Source: Apodemus sylvaticus (taxonomy: Eukaryota > Chordata > Mammalia > Rodentia > Muridae). From it: a stretch of 64,000 nt of DNA. A model generated the notes under the pieces. The model did no database searches. It saw nothing but the letters and a program-made list of their open reading frames with translations, and was not told where the DNA came from. Positions 55,239 through 64,000 of this stretch are shown piece by piece. Where the stretch lies: contig NC_067472.1 in the NCBI RefSeq assembly GCF_947179515.1, positions 76,747,184 to 76,811,183 of the forward strand. The letters are read 5' to 3'. Every line of letters starts with the position of its first letter. Position 1 is the stretch's first letter. The position numbers were made by a program, and so were the translations under genes.

Positions 55239-55672
55239 TGTCCCATATAATTAAGTAGATATTCCATTTGTTCTGTTCCTCTAGAGAACCCTCACTGATG
55301 TGTTCAGCCTGCTTCCCTTACACCAATGTGCATTTAAATATGTCCTCTCAGCCCGTCCTGCTCTGCCTGTGTAATGTAAAGGTGGGTTAAGCAATTGTTC
55401 AAGTTGCAAAGAATGAAAATTGACCAAAGCCAAGATCTCCATGAGGCTCCCACCACCCTCGGTTTTGGTCTTTCCCCGGGACCGTCATTTTTACATCCAG
55501 CTAACAGGGGGTAATCAGCTAGCTGGCATATGACGACATGACTGGATTCCATTGCTAAATAGCTCAATCTGTGAGGCTCTGCTGTTCAGCTAAGGTGAGA
55601 GCTACTGGCAACGCATCTCATGCACAGCTTCTGCAAGGGACCTTGTTCTTGAACATCATCAGGGCAGAGTGG
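55239..55672. other. Non-repetitive intergenic sequence
   Basis: Nothing recognised. Confidence 0.4.
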
Positions 55673-55674
55673 AA

Positions 55675-56085
55675 TGGTTTCTTTGATAAGGACTGTTAGC
55701 ATTTTGGCTAGGTTCTGCCCCACAGTTATCTGGCAACACCCAGATGTGCAGACTCACTATAAAAGGGGCTGCTTGCCCCTCCTTTCTCTCTTGTCTTCTT
55801 GCTCTAGCACTGTCTTCTCCCTCCTGCTCTCCCTCTCTCCCCATTCCCCCTCCTCTTTCTCTTTCTCTCTCTCTCTCTGTCTGTCTGTCTGTCTGTCTCT
55901 ACTACCCTCTCAACTACCCTCCCCAGACCCTGAATAAACTCTATTCTACACTATACTGTTCCCTCATGGGGAAGGGATGCCTTGGCATGGGCCTGTGGAG
56001 GCACCCCCTTTCCCCACCCCTCACCACACCTCCACCAAAGATTCCTTCTCTCTCTCTTTTTAAAAAACATAACAAGAACCACACC
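55675..56085 (+). mobile_element. ERV LTR (ERVK-like), plus strand
   Basis: 'agcattttggctaggttctg' is followed by TATAAAAG (55758-55765), a long CT-rich leader with (TCTG)n, AATAAA (55933-55938) and 'gggatgccttggcatgggcc'. It is the same family as the split LTR at 51.1-52.3 kb but in opposite orientation. The box and signal positions define U3, R and U5. No proviral body is attached. Confidence 0.75.
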
Positions 56086-56812
56086 TGAGAGCCAGGGAAA
56101 GCCCAGATTTCCCAAGCTCATTGCTAAGTTCCTACACCCACAGAAAGCAACAGGTAAAACAAGTCAGAGGGGCAGTAAGAATTGTTCTGATTGGGGGGGG
56201 GAGCGGGTGATAGAAAGGAGAGAAAAGTAAAAGGGAATAAAAAGAGAGAAGCCATGAGGGTTTGGAGCCAGAGTGGATTACTGAGGCTACAACTCCTGCT
56301 AAGATGCCATGTTCCTGATGGCAGGGACAAATGCCGTGGAAGCCAGCCTGCTCCCAGACAAGGAGGCCAGGTCAAGTGCCCACAAGATTGCCATGTCTTC
56401 TACAGGGAGAGTCTAATGAGATAGACACTCCTTCCTGCCCTTCAGGGCACGGTGGCAAGAATTAACTCCTGGTTGCCAGGTTGCTGGTCTCTTATGCCTG
56501 CGGGCTCTTTTATCTCAGCATCAAGGTGCCTTGAGTGCTTTTTGAAGAGCTGGCATGGTGTCCATGTCTGCAACAGCTCTGAGTGGTTTGCACACTTGAC
56601 CGTGGAGGAGACAGTGCTCCGAGATACAGCTTTGCGTTTTCTGAGAAAAGCCAAGGGCCTTCCAGGAAAGAAAGACTCTGCAAAACTTCAGAAAGGGGCA
56701 ATTACAGACACTGTGATCTTTACACAGAACCATAGGAAGGCCAGCAGTCTCAACTAACCAGGACTGAGGGGAGCTCCCAGAGACTGAACCACTAACTACG
56801 CAGTACACACAG
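56086..56812. other. Non-repetitive intergenic sequence
   Basis: A short G run lies at 56191-56200. The 101-codon frame at 56452-56757 has no recognisable domain. Confidence 0.4.
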
Positions 56813-56814
56813 GC

Positions 56815-57030
56815 ACCCGGCACATATATAGCAGAGGAATGCCTGGTCTGGCTTCAGTGGGAGAAGATGCACTTAATCTTGTAAAGACCTGAGGCCCCAG
56901 GGATGCCTGGTGGGGAGAGGAGTATCCTCTTGGAGGCAAGGGGGAGGAGGAATGGGATGAGGAACTGTGGGGGAGGAGCAACGGCTAGAATGTAAATAAA
57001 TAAAATAAACCACAAACAACCAAATAAACT
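56815..57030 (+). mobile_element. L1 (Lx-type) 3' end
   Basis: 'gcttcagtgggagaagatgc', 'gacctgaggccccagggatg', 'ggaggaggaatgggatgagg' and 'gaatgtaaataaataaaata' are the landmarks of an Lx 3' UTR. Confidence 0.88.
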
Positions 57031-57234
57031 TCTGTATCTTTCTATATGTGTGAATTTGCCTATCACTGTTATATTCTGTGGGAATGAGAAGAATAAGATA
57101 ATAGACAGGTAGGATTGTTTGGGTAAAAATTTAGAACCTGATTGGGGACACGGTAAAATCATGGAGAAAATAGCTAATTTATCATTTGGTTTGATGTCTA
57201 GAATGTTTTACCATTTCAAAATTTTCCATTACAA
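57031..57234. other. Short unassigned sequence
   Basis: No recognised feature. Confidence 0.35.
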
Positions 57235-57236
57235 AA

Positions 57237-57395
57237 GCACCAGGCATTGATGGTACAGACTTTTAATCCCAGTACTTGGGAGATAGAGGCAGACAGATCT
57301 CTGTGAGATCAAGGCCAGCCAAGCCTGCAGAATGAGTTCCAGGACACTCAAAACTATACAGAGAAAACCCCTCTCAAGAAAGCAAAAACAAATTA
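57237..57395 (+). mobile_element. B1 SINE
   Basis: 'cagacttttaatcccagtac', 'gagatcaaggccagccaagc' and 'tatacagagaaaacccctct', with an A-rich tail. Confidence 0.92.
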
Positions 57396-57413
57396 ATAAT
57401 TTCCTTTGGCACC

Positions 57414-57697
57414 AGGTTTTAGTCACTGTTCTGTTGCTATGAAGAGGCAAGACCAAGGCGACTCTTAAACAAGAAAGCATTTCATGGGGGGCTGGCTTAC
57501 AGTTTCTGAGGGTTAGTCCTTTATCATCATGGTGGGAAGCACTGGAAAGCAGCTGAAAGCTACATCCTGACTTGCAGGCTGGCAGGGAGGCAGAGAGAGG
57601 GATCCTGGACCGGGTAAAGGCTTTTTGAAACCTCAAAGCCCGCCCCCCAGTGACACCTCCTCCAAGAAGGCCACACCTCCTAACTCTTTCAAACAGA
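57414..57697 (-). mobile_element. MaLR-type LTR
   Basis: The plus strand reads 'tctgttgctatgaagaggca', 'tttatcatcatggtgggaag', 'aacctcaaagcccgcccccc' and 'ccaagaaggccacacctcct', the reverse of the LTR type at 13798-14088 and 60732-61049. Confidence 0.8.
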
Positions 57698-58208
57698 TCC
57701 ACCCTGAGCTCAAAGTCGCCCCTCAGAGGACAAAGCCCCTGCTTGAGTGAGCTATCAGGTTGCCATTCTGGAGATGGTGACAGAAAGAAGAGGAAGAGGC
57801 TTTCCGAGGAGCATTGACATGGTCTATGTGTCTCAGACACGCTCAGTCTTGAAGTTGGAGAAAGAATTATGATGTCATATATGAGGTTCGCTTGTACATC
57901 CAAGCCTCAGGCTAGAGAATGGTGGGAGGTGTTGAGCAGGAGACAGAGGAGCAGGGTCTGGGCTCTTGGATTGGAACATTTCCCAGTCTGGTTTTGGTTT
58001 GTGAACTGTGAACTATGAAACCACTAATGATGTCATCAGTCATTGGTGGAACAAATGTTAATTCAAGGCTTGAGTGACTTTCAGTCTTCAAGTACATTGG
58101 CTTTCATATTTGGGTAGTGGTTCACTTGAAAACACACAGAAAACTAAAAACATCTTCCATGATCCCCCAAACACCCAGAATGAATCAAGGATTCATTGAT
58201 TCTTTTTT
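57698..58208. other. Non-repetitive intergenic sequence
   Basis: Nothing recognised. Confidence 0.4.
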
Positions 58209-58212
58209 TCTC

Positions 58213-58343
58213 TATGTGTATGTGTCTAGTGTTTGTGTATGTGTGTAGTATGTGTGTGTCTAGTGTGTATGTAGTATTGTGTGTGTCTAGTGTGTGTGTA
58301 GTGTGTGTGTATGTGCGTGTGTATGTGTGTGTGTGTGTGTGTG
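58213..58343. repeat. TG-rich imperfect microsatellite
   Basis: TGTG/TAGTGTG/TATGTG variants run into (TG)n, next to the tail side of a reverse SINE. Confidence 0.95.
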
Positions 58344-58344
58344 C

Positions 58345-58632
58345 AGGACCACATATGCCTCAGCACATGTGTGGAGGTCAGAGGATGACCTTGAGTGCCA
58401 GGTCTCACCTTCCACCTGATATCAGACTCGCTCTCTCATTCACCAGTGTGAATGCCAGGCTAGCTGCTAGCTTCCGGGGATTCTCTAAGCTCTGCTTCCC
58501 ACCTCACCAGAGGAGCAGAGGTTACAGATGTGTGCTGCTGTGTCCAACTTTACATGGGTTCTGGGGATTCAAACTCAGGTCTTCATGCTTGCATGCCAAG
58601 CACTTTGCTTTCTGAGCCATCTTCCCAGGCCT
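58345..58632 (-). mobile_element. RSINE1 SINE
   Basis: The plus strand reads 'tgtggaggtcagaggatgac', 'gaggttacagatgtgtgctg', 'gggattcaaactcaggtctt' and 'tttctgagccatcttcccag', a complete reverse RSINE1. Confidence 0.88.
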
Positions 58633-58744
58633 GGGATCCGTCAACTATTCATATCACTTACACCCTCATCTAGAGTTATATCATAAACTTTAGGGGGGCT
58701 GCATTAAGTGTCCATGAAAATATTTCGTAAATGTAAGCTTATTC

Positions 58745-58920
58745 AGGCTGGGCAGTAGTGGCGCACGCCTGTAATCCCAGCACTCTGGGAGGCAGAGGCA
58801 AGCAGATTTCTGAGTTGGAGGCCAACCTGGTCTACAGAATGAGTTCCAGGACAGTCAGGGCTATACAGAGAAACCCTGTCTCAAAAAAACCAAATCCAAA
58901 AAACAAAACAAAAAAAAAAA
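58745..58920 (+). mobile_element. B1 SINE with target-site duplication
   Basis: Close to the B1 consensus ('gcagtagtggcgcacgcctg', 'ccaacctggtctacagaatg', 'gctatacagagaaaccctgt') with a long A-rich tail. The bases AATGTAAGCTTATTC occur just before (58730-58744) and again at the end of the tail (to 58933), a 13-15 base TSD. Among the youngest SINEs here. Confidence 0.96.
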
Positions 58921-58933
58921 TGTAAGCTTATTC

Positions 58934-59733
58934 TACACTGCTAGCTTTTATCTTAGACTATATAGATTAAAAAAAAAAATAGCTTGACCAAAGTACTTAA
59001 TATATTTGAAAGAATTATCTATTTGAACTCAACAATGACTATAGATCAATAAAAGAAAAAAGTTTAAATCTAAAGCAAGTACTGATCTTCCAATAAAGAT
59101 GTTTTTCAAAGAACAAGCTATAAAATCCTAAAGGAAGATACCAGTCTGGCACTTATTGATTTGCAAATGATTCTGTATTACCTTGAAGTTTTAGCCCAAG
59201 TGCAAAACATTGTGTTGATATTCCCTTGGGTCCTTGTGGAAGCCATCCTTCCTTTATAGTAGTAATAAGAACATGTGTTCAAAATAATGCCCATGTGGAT
59301 GACTGATCAGAAACAGCTAACCAGCTTGCTCTCATGACAACAGAAGCTTCAAATACTTGGACTTAAGAAGACTTCAAGGGAAAAATAAGTTTCAGGAGAA
59401 ATTCTGCAAAAGCAAAGATTTTTTTTTTGAGTTCTACATTGAACATATGACTCATAGGTCTTGAAAATGAGCCAGCTCATCTCTACCTCACTCACAAAAG
59501 TGGCACAAAGTCCTGATGACCAAATGGACAAGAGGAGGGGACAAGAGCTTAGCCTTTCTTTCTGTGACCAGTGTCAGGTGGCACAATGCCTCATCAATTC
59601 ATCAGTCAAATAAGATTTCTAAGAAAATCTGCTAGACTCAATATGCCAAACACATTGAGTATTTGTATACTCCATGCATACTCAATGTATAGTATAAGCA
59701 AATGAGTGGGAATGGCAGATAAACATCTGTCCT
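58934..59733. other. Non-repetitive intergenic sequence
   Basis: AT-rich. Contains the inverted repeat listed separately and no gene. Confidence 0.4.
59652..59688. repeat. Inverted repeat, 11-bp perfect arms
   Basis: ACATTGAGTAT at 59652-59662 pairs with ATACTCAATGT at 59678-59688 across a 15-base loop. Inside it, GAGTAT-TTGT-ATACTC offers an alternative smaller hairpin. Confidence 0.9.
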
Positions 59734-59734
59734 G

Positions 59735-60115
59735 CTTGGCCTTCTATTGCTGTGACACAAACAGTCCAACAAAAAACAACTTGGGAAGGAAAGGGTTAAT
59801 TTTGTTTTACACTTCACTGGCAGTCATCACTGAGGGAAGTCAGGCAGAAGGAACTCAGGGCAGGAACTGAAGCCCTAACCACTGAGGGGTACTGCTTCCT
59901 GGCTTGCTCCTCGGGTCTTACACAGCTTGCCCTTTTGTACAACTCAGGAGCACCTCTCCAGGGGTGGCACAATGCAGGGTGGGCTGGGCCCTCCCACATT
60001 GATCATTAATTAAGAAAATGCCCCACAGACTTGCCCACATGCCAATCTGATGGAGGCATTTTCTCAGTTGAGGTTCCCTCTTCCCAGATGACTCTAAGTT
60101 GGCCAAAACTGAACT
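59735..60115 (-). mobile_element. MaLR-type solo LTR
   Basis: The plus strand reads 'ttctattgctgtgacacaaa', 'gggaaggaaagggttaattt', 'gggctgggccctcccacatt', 'aaaatgccccacagacttgc' and 'ggttccctcttcccagatga', the same LTR type as at 6.95 kb in reverse. Confidence 0.85.
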
Positions 60116-60730
60116 GACTTGTACACCTTTCAAGAGTGACTGTTAATTCTCTATATCAGCTGGCATCAATGGGCATCATCCAGGCCCTCAAAACTGTAAG
60201 TAAAACAAAGCACAAAGGGGACAGGAAGAGGCCTATCCACTTTCTGCTTGCCTGTTTGAAACATGGCATTGGTCTTTTTCTGCCCTTCAATTGGGATTTA
60301 CATCATCAGCTCCCCTACTACTCCACCCTTTGGCTTGAATTTGAAGTTACATCACTGCCTATCACTGCAAGTCTCCAGCTTGCAGGCAGCAAATTCTGGA
60401 CCTTCTCAGTTTCCATATATGCATGAATCAATTTCTGTAATAGATCTCCATAGTACTTATAGTAAAGATTATTTCTGTCTCTTGAGAACCTTCACTAATA
60501 TGGTCAAGATGAAGGGATGGCAGTCCTGAAAGCCCAGAGAGTTCCCTCTCTGGACACATCTAGGCCTGATGACTTTCTCAAAGCTTAAGTGGAATCTGGG
60601 CCAGGAAACTCCAAAGATGCTATATCATAGCCCTTCTCTGGCTTTAAAAAGAAAGAATTTCTAAATAGGAATCCCTCAAAATGATTTTGATCTACTTTGT
60701 TATGAAATCTGTCACTCCCCAGGAATCAAG
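60116..60730. other. Non-repetitive intergenic sequence
   Basis: Nothing recognised. The 96-codon frame at 60136-60426 lacks family features. Confidence 0.4.
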
Positions 60731-60731
60731 G

Positions 60732-61049
60732 GTGCCATGGTTTGAATATGCTTGGTCCAGAGAGTGGCACTACTAGGAGATGTGGCCTTGTTGGAATAGG
60801 TATGGCCTTGCTGGGGGAAGTGGGTTACTGTGGGGGTGAGCAATGAGACCCTCCTCCTAACCATGTGGAGGCCAGTCTTCTAGCAGCCTTCAGATAGAGG
60901 TAGAACTCTCAGCTCCTCTTGCACCACGCCTGCCAGGGTGCAGATATGCTCCCATCTTGATGATACGGACTGAACCTCTGAATGTTGTCCTTATAAGAGT
61001 TGCCTTGGTCACGGTATCTGTTCACAGCAGTAAAACCCTAACTAAGACA
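60732..61049 (+). mobile_element. MaLR-type LTR
   Basis: 'tggtttgaatatgcttggtc', 'gagatgtggccttgttggaa', 'ttgtccttataagagttgcc' and the end 'aaccctaactaagaca'. Complete LTR without internal region. Confidence 0.88.
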
Positions 61050-61284
61050 AAGGGTATCAGAATGGAATATATTCATCCACCCAACAACCTACTGTGGGAA
61101 CCTACTGTGTTGTTTCTTACTCAACACATGTTGGCTGCAGGCTTGCTACATTCCAGGTATTGTGGTTGGCCCTGGCAACACAGTGCTATTCTCATGGGGA
61201 CAGATGAAGTGTGTGAAAAGGTAAATGATAATCTTACAGGTATCACAAATAAACAAGGCAGAGTGATGGGACACCCAGAATGAC
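61050..61284. other. Short unassigned sequence
   Basis: No recognised repeat between the two MaLR insertions. Confidence 0.4.
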
Positions 61285-61682
61285 TATCTTAGTCAGGGTT
61301 TATATTCCTACACAAACATCATGACCAAGAAGCAAGTTGGGAAGGAAAGGATTTATTGAACTTACACTTCCACATTGCAGTTCATCACTAAAGGAAGTCA
61401 GGACTGGAACTCAAGCAGGTCAGGAAGCAGGAGCTGATGCAGAGGCCATGGAGGGATGTTTCTTACTGGATTGCTTCCCCTGGCTTGCTCACCCTGCTCT
61501 CTTATAGAACCCAAGAGTACCAGCCCAAAGATGGTACCACCCATGAGGGGCCCTCCCCACTTGATCACTAATTGAGAAAATGCCCCACAGCTGGATCCAT
61601 GGAGACACTTCCCCAACTGAAGCTCCTTTCTCTGTGATAACTCCAGCCTGTGTCAAGTTGACACACAAAACTAGCCAGTAAA
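61285..61682 (-). repeat. 3' LTR of the MaLR element
   Basis: The plus strand opens TATCTTAGTCAGGG and closes CTAGCCAGTA. The first bases have changed from the canonical TGTCTTAG to TATCTTAG. Confidence 0.92.
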
Positions 61683-62852
61683 ATTGACCCCTTGTCAACT
61701 TGACACACAAACATCACTATTAAGCCTCAACCCTTACTTTCTTATTCATCCCCAAGATCTAAATTACTTTAAAAGTCCCACGGTCTTTGCATATTAAAAG
61801 TTCAATCACCTTAAAATGTCCAATATCTTTGAATTTTTAAAAGACTTTGAATTTTAAAGTCTTTTAACTGTGGGCTTCACTAAAATACTTTCTTCCTTCA
61901 AGAGGGAAACATATTAGGGCACAGTCACAACTAAAAACAAAACTCAAACTCCAATGGTTCAATGTCTGGGATCCAATTCACAATCTTCCTTGGCTCCTCC
62001 AAGGGCGTGGGTCACTTCTCAGCTCTGCCCTTTGTAACATGCAGCTTGTCTTCTAGGATCCAGCTGCCTGTACTCCACTGCTGCTGCTGTTCTTGGTGGT
62101 CATCTCATGGCACTGGTATCTCCAAAACACTGCTGACTTCTACTGTAATTAGGCTTCACCAATAGCCTCTCATAGGCTCTCTTCATGGTGACAAGCCTCT
62201 GCTCCTATGCATAACCTTTTCAAGTCCTGGGCCATCAATTGCAACTGAGGCTGCACCTTCACCAATGGCCTCTCGTGGCCTCTCACTGTGCCAAGAGCCT
62301 CAGCTGCTCTTCATGACCCCTTCTTGCCTTCAAAACCAGTACCATCTGGGTGACTCTTACATAGTACCAAGTCCAGCCACAGCACCAAATACAACTGTGG
62401 CTATCTCTGGAACACACTCTCTGTGCTCTCAGAAAACACTTCCAAGAAGATTTGATCTCAGTGATGCTGGTCTCTTCTTAATCACCACTAATTTCTTAGT
62501 TCCAGCTAACCAGCATCAATAGTCCCAGTAACACAAAGGTCTGCTTTAGTGTTCTGGTATCTTGTTACTCACAACTGATTCTTCAGCCCCAGCTAACCAA
62601 AACCACAGAATCTTCACAATCAAAACATGGCCACAGTAAGAGTCTTTAATCTTCCCTCTGAAATTTCACAAGCCAGGCCTCCATCTTTTGCACTGTTCTT
62701 AACATTGTCTTCCAAGCTCCTCTAGAACTTTCCACCGAGCTCTTAATATTCTAATGGCTTTTCTAGCTCAAAGTTCCAAAGTCCTTCCACAGTCCTCCCC
62801 AAAACATGGTCAGGTTGTCACAGGAATACCCCACTATGCTGGTACCAATTTA

Positions 62853-63250
62853 TCTTAGTCAGGGTTTCTATTCCTGCACAAACATCATGACCAAGAAGAA
62901 AGTTGGGGAGGAAAGGGTTTATTCAGCTTACACTTCTACATTGTTGTTCATCACAAAAGGAAGTCAGGACTGGAACTCAAGCAGGTCAGGAAGCAGGAGC
63001 TGATGCAGAAGCTATGGAGAGATGTTCCTTACTAGCTTGCTTCCCCTGGCTTACTCAGCCTGCTCTCTTATAGAACCCAAGAGCACCAGCCCAAAGGTGG
63101 TACCACCCACGAGGGGCCCTCCCCCCTTGATCACTAATTGAGAAAATGCCCCACAGCTGGGATCTCATGGAGGCACTTCCCCAACTGAAGCTCCTTTCTC
63201 TGTGATAGCTCCAGCCTGTGTCAAGTTGACACACAAAACTAGCCAGTACA
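62853..63250 (-). repeat. 5' LTR of the MaLR element
   Basis: The plus strand opens TATCTTAGTCAGGG and closes CTAGCCAGTACA. It differs from its partner mostly by single substitutions. Confidence 0.92.
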
Positions 63251-63255
63251 GTGAC

Positions 63256-63469
63256 CCAAAGGCTCCTAAGGGTCAATAGTAGGCAACCTTGGTGGAGGGT
63301 GACCTTGGAGCTGCAAATGACATGTGACTCTCCAGAGGTCAGAAGTCAGGAAAGAAAGAGCAAACTGGGTGCTCGACTGCCAGAGTGGCCTCAGTGTAAA
63401 AAAAGTAACATGAGACCTGAGGGGAATAACACCAGATCTGGGGGAGCTTGCAGGCCAGATAGGAGGTTT
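63256..63469. other. Non-repetitive intergenic sequence
   Basis: Nothing recognised. Confidence 0.35.
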
Positions 63470-63590
63470 TATGTTTTTGTTTTGTTGGGATTTTTGTTGC
63501 TGTTTTGTTTTGTTTGAGTTTGTTGTGTTTATTGTAGAGGGTTTTGTTGTTTTTGTTTGTTTGTTTGTTTGTTTGTTTGTCTGTTTTGTA
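63470..63590. repeat. (TTTG)n-type low-complexity tract
   Basis: TTTTG/GTTTT variants settle into seven GTTT units near 63555-63582. Confidence 0.95.
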
Positions 63591-63846
63591 AGAAGTCAGG
63601 AGAAGAATCTAAGTAGCAAACACTTCCAGACTCTTTATTTGGAGTTTCATGAGGAACTGTATAAAGAAACCTTATACATGAAAACGGAGAAACTGAGGCT
63701 GAAAATGGAGTAGGGAAGGTGATTATCGATCCCCAAGTATGGAAAAAGGAATGGGGCTTCAGAAAGAGATTGGGAAGAACAGAGGAGCCATCAGTGCCTG
63801 GATCGAAGTCCAGGCAGCCATTAGAGGCGGCTCTGGAAGGGTGAGC
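63591..63846. other. Unassigned sequence
   Basis: No repeat or gene recognised. Confidence 0.35.
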
Positions 63847-63905
63847 AGAGAGCTGGGGTGTAGCTCTGTGGTAGACTGCCTGCTTGGAACTTGCCATGGG
63901 TTAGG
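63847..63905 (+). mobile_element. ID-like SINE head
   Basis: 'gagctggggtgtagctctgt', 'ggtagactgcctgcttggaa' and CATGGGTTAGG follow the ID element order, with substitutions and no A tail. Confidence 0.55.
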
Positions 63906-64000
63906 AAGTGCGGGTGAAGAGGAGTCTGTTGCTTTCCAAGTTCTCTTATTCCTCTTATTTCTTGGGACCCTGGAGAATCTTTAAATCCCACTAGATAGTT

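Larger units (their letters stand above)
61285..63250 (-). mobile_element. Complete MaLR (ERVL-like) element, 2 kb
   Basis: Two LTRs in the same orientation (61285-61682 and 62853-63250), about nine bases in ten identical by eye, flank a 1.17-kb internal region without coding frames. On minus, the internal region starts right after the 5' LTR with TTGGTACCAG...AGTGGGG, the known MaLR primer-binding start. Each LTR carries an AATAAA-type signal on minus. Flanking bases are ATGAC (61280-61284) and GTGAC (63251-63255), a 5-bp TSD with one mismatch, as expected for ERVL-class insertion. Confidence 0.93.

Noticed and set aside
61962..62522. 67- and 85-codon plus frames
   Set aside because: They lie in the MaLR internal region on the opposite strand to the element. 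No family features.

Overview
The window is a stretch of rodent nuclear genome, most likely rat (Rattus). The three youngest LINE-1 copies end in the rat-type L1 3' UTR, with a G-rich stretch followed by an ATATCGAATAAA-type tail. B1, B2/B3, B4, RSINE1-like and ID-like SINEs, MaLR LTRs, RMER1 and long CA/TG/GAAA microsatellites are scattered throughout. No protein-coding gene, rRNA or tRNA gene, and no prokaryotic feature, could be supported. The long open frames lie either in L1 ORF2 remnants or in tandem repeats whose units carry no stop codon. Repeat family names come from recognition by eye and should be read at family level.

Layout. 0-5 kb: microsatellites, a B4 SINE and L1 3' ends, including a 5'-truncated L1 with a short target-site duplication (TSD) at 3.8-4.5 kb. 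5-14 kb: MaLR-type LTRs (one split by an RMER1 element), a hAT-type DNA transposon relic and a MaLR element with internal sequence (12.3-14.1 kb). 14.2-16.8 kb: the longest repeat-poor block. 17-21 kb: a TG-rich array, several SINEs and a possible decayed retrocopy (18.6-18.9 kb). 21.5-29.3 kb: an ancient L1 ORF2 cut into pieces by an LTR, B1s, a 43-bp minisatellite, a 3.1-kb young L1 and a B2. 29.5-32 kb: LTR/ERV-like sequence. 35.6-36.6 kb: a 1-kb purine-rich minisatellite. 36.8-38.2 kb: old L1 pieces head to head. 40.7-41.8 kb: an LTR-like stretch and a CpG-richer segment. 43.6-44.7 kb: a 28-bp minisatellite grown inside a SINE head, then CA/GA repeats. 47.0-47.5 kb: a CTG/CTC array. 51.1-52.3 kb: an ERV LTR split by an L1 that carries a 5' inversion. 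55-61 kb: more LTRs and SINEs. 61.3-63.25 kb: a complete MaLR with two LTRs, an internal region and a near-perfect 5-bp TSD.

No new biological system of the gene-cluster kind is present. What stands out is structural: datable nested insertions, an L1 whose 3' end is tandemly reiterated, a twin-priming inversion with a clean TSD, VNTRs that read open in three or more frames, one CpG-richer segment with strong splice-donor matches, and one large repeat-free block that may be conserved noncoding DNA.
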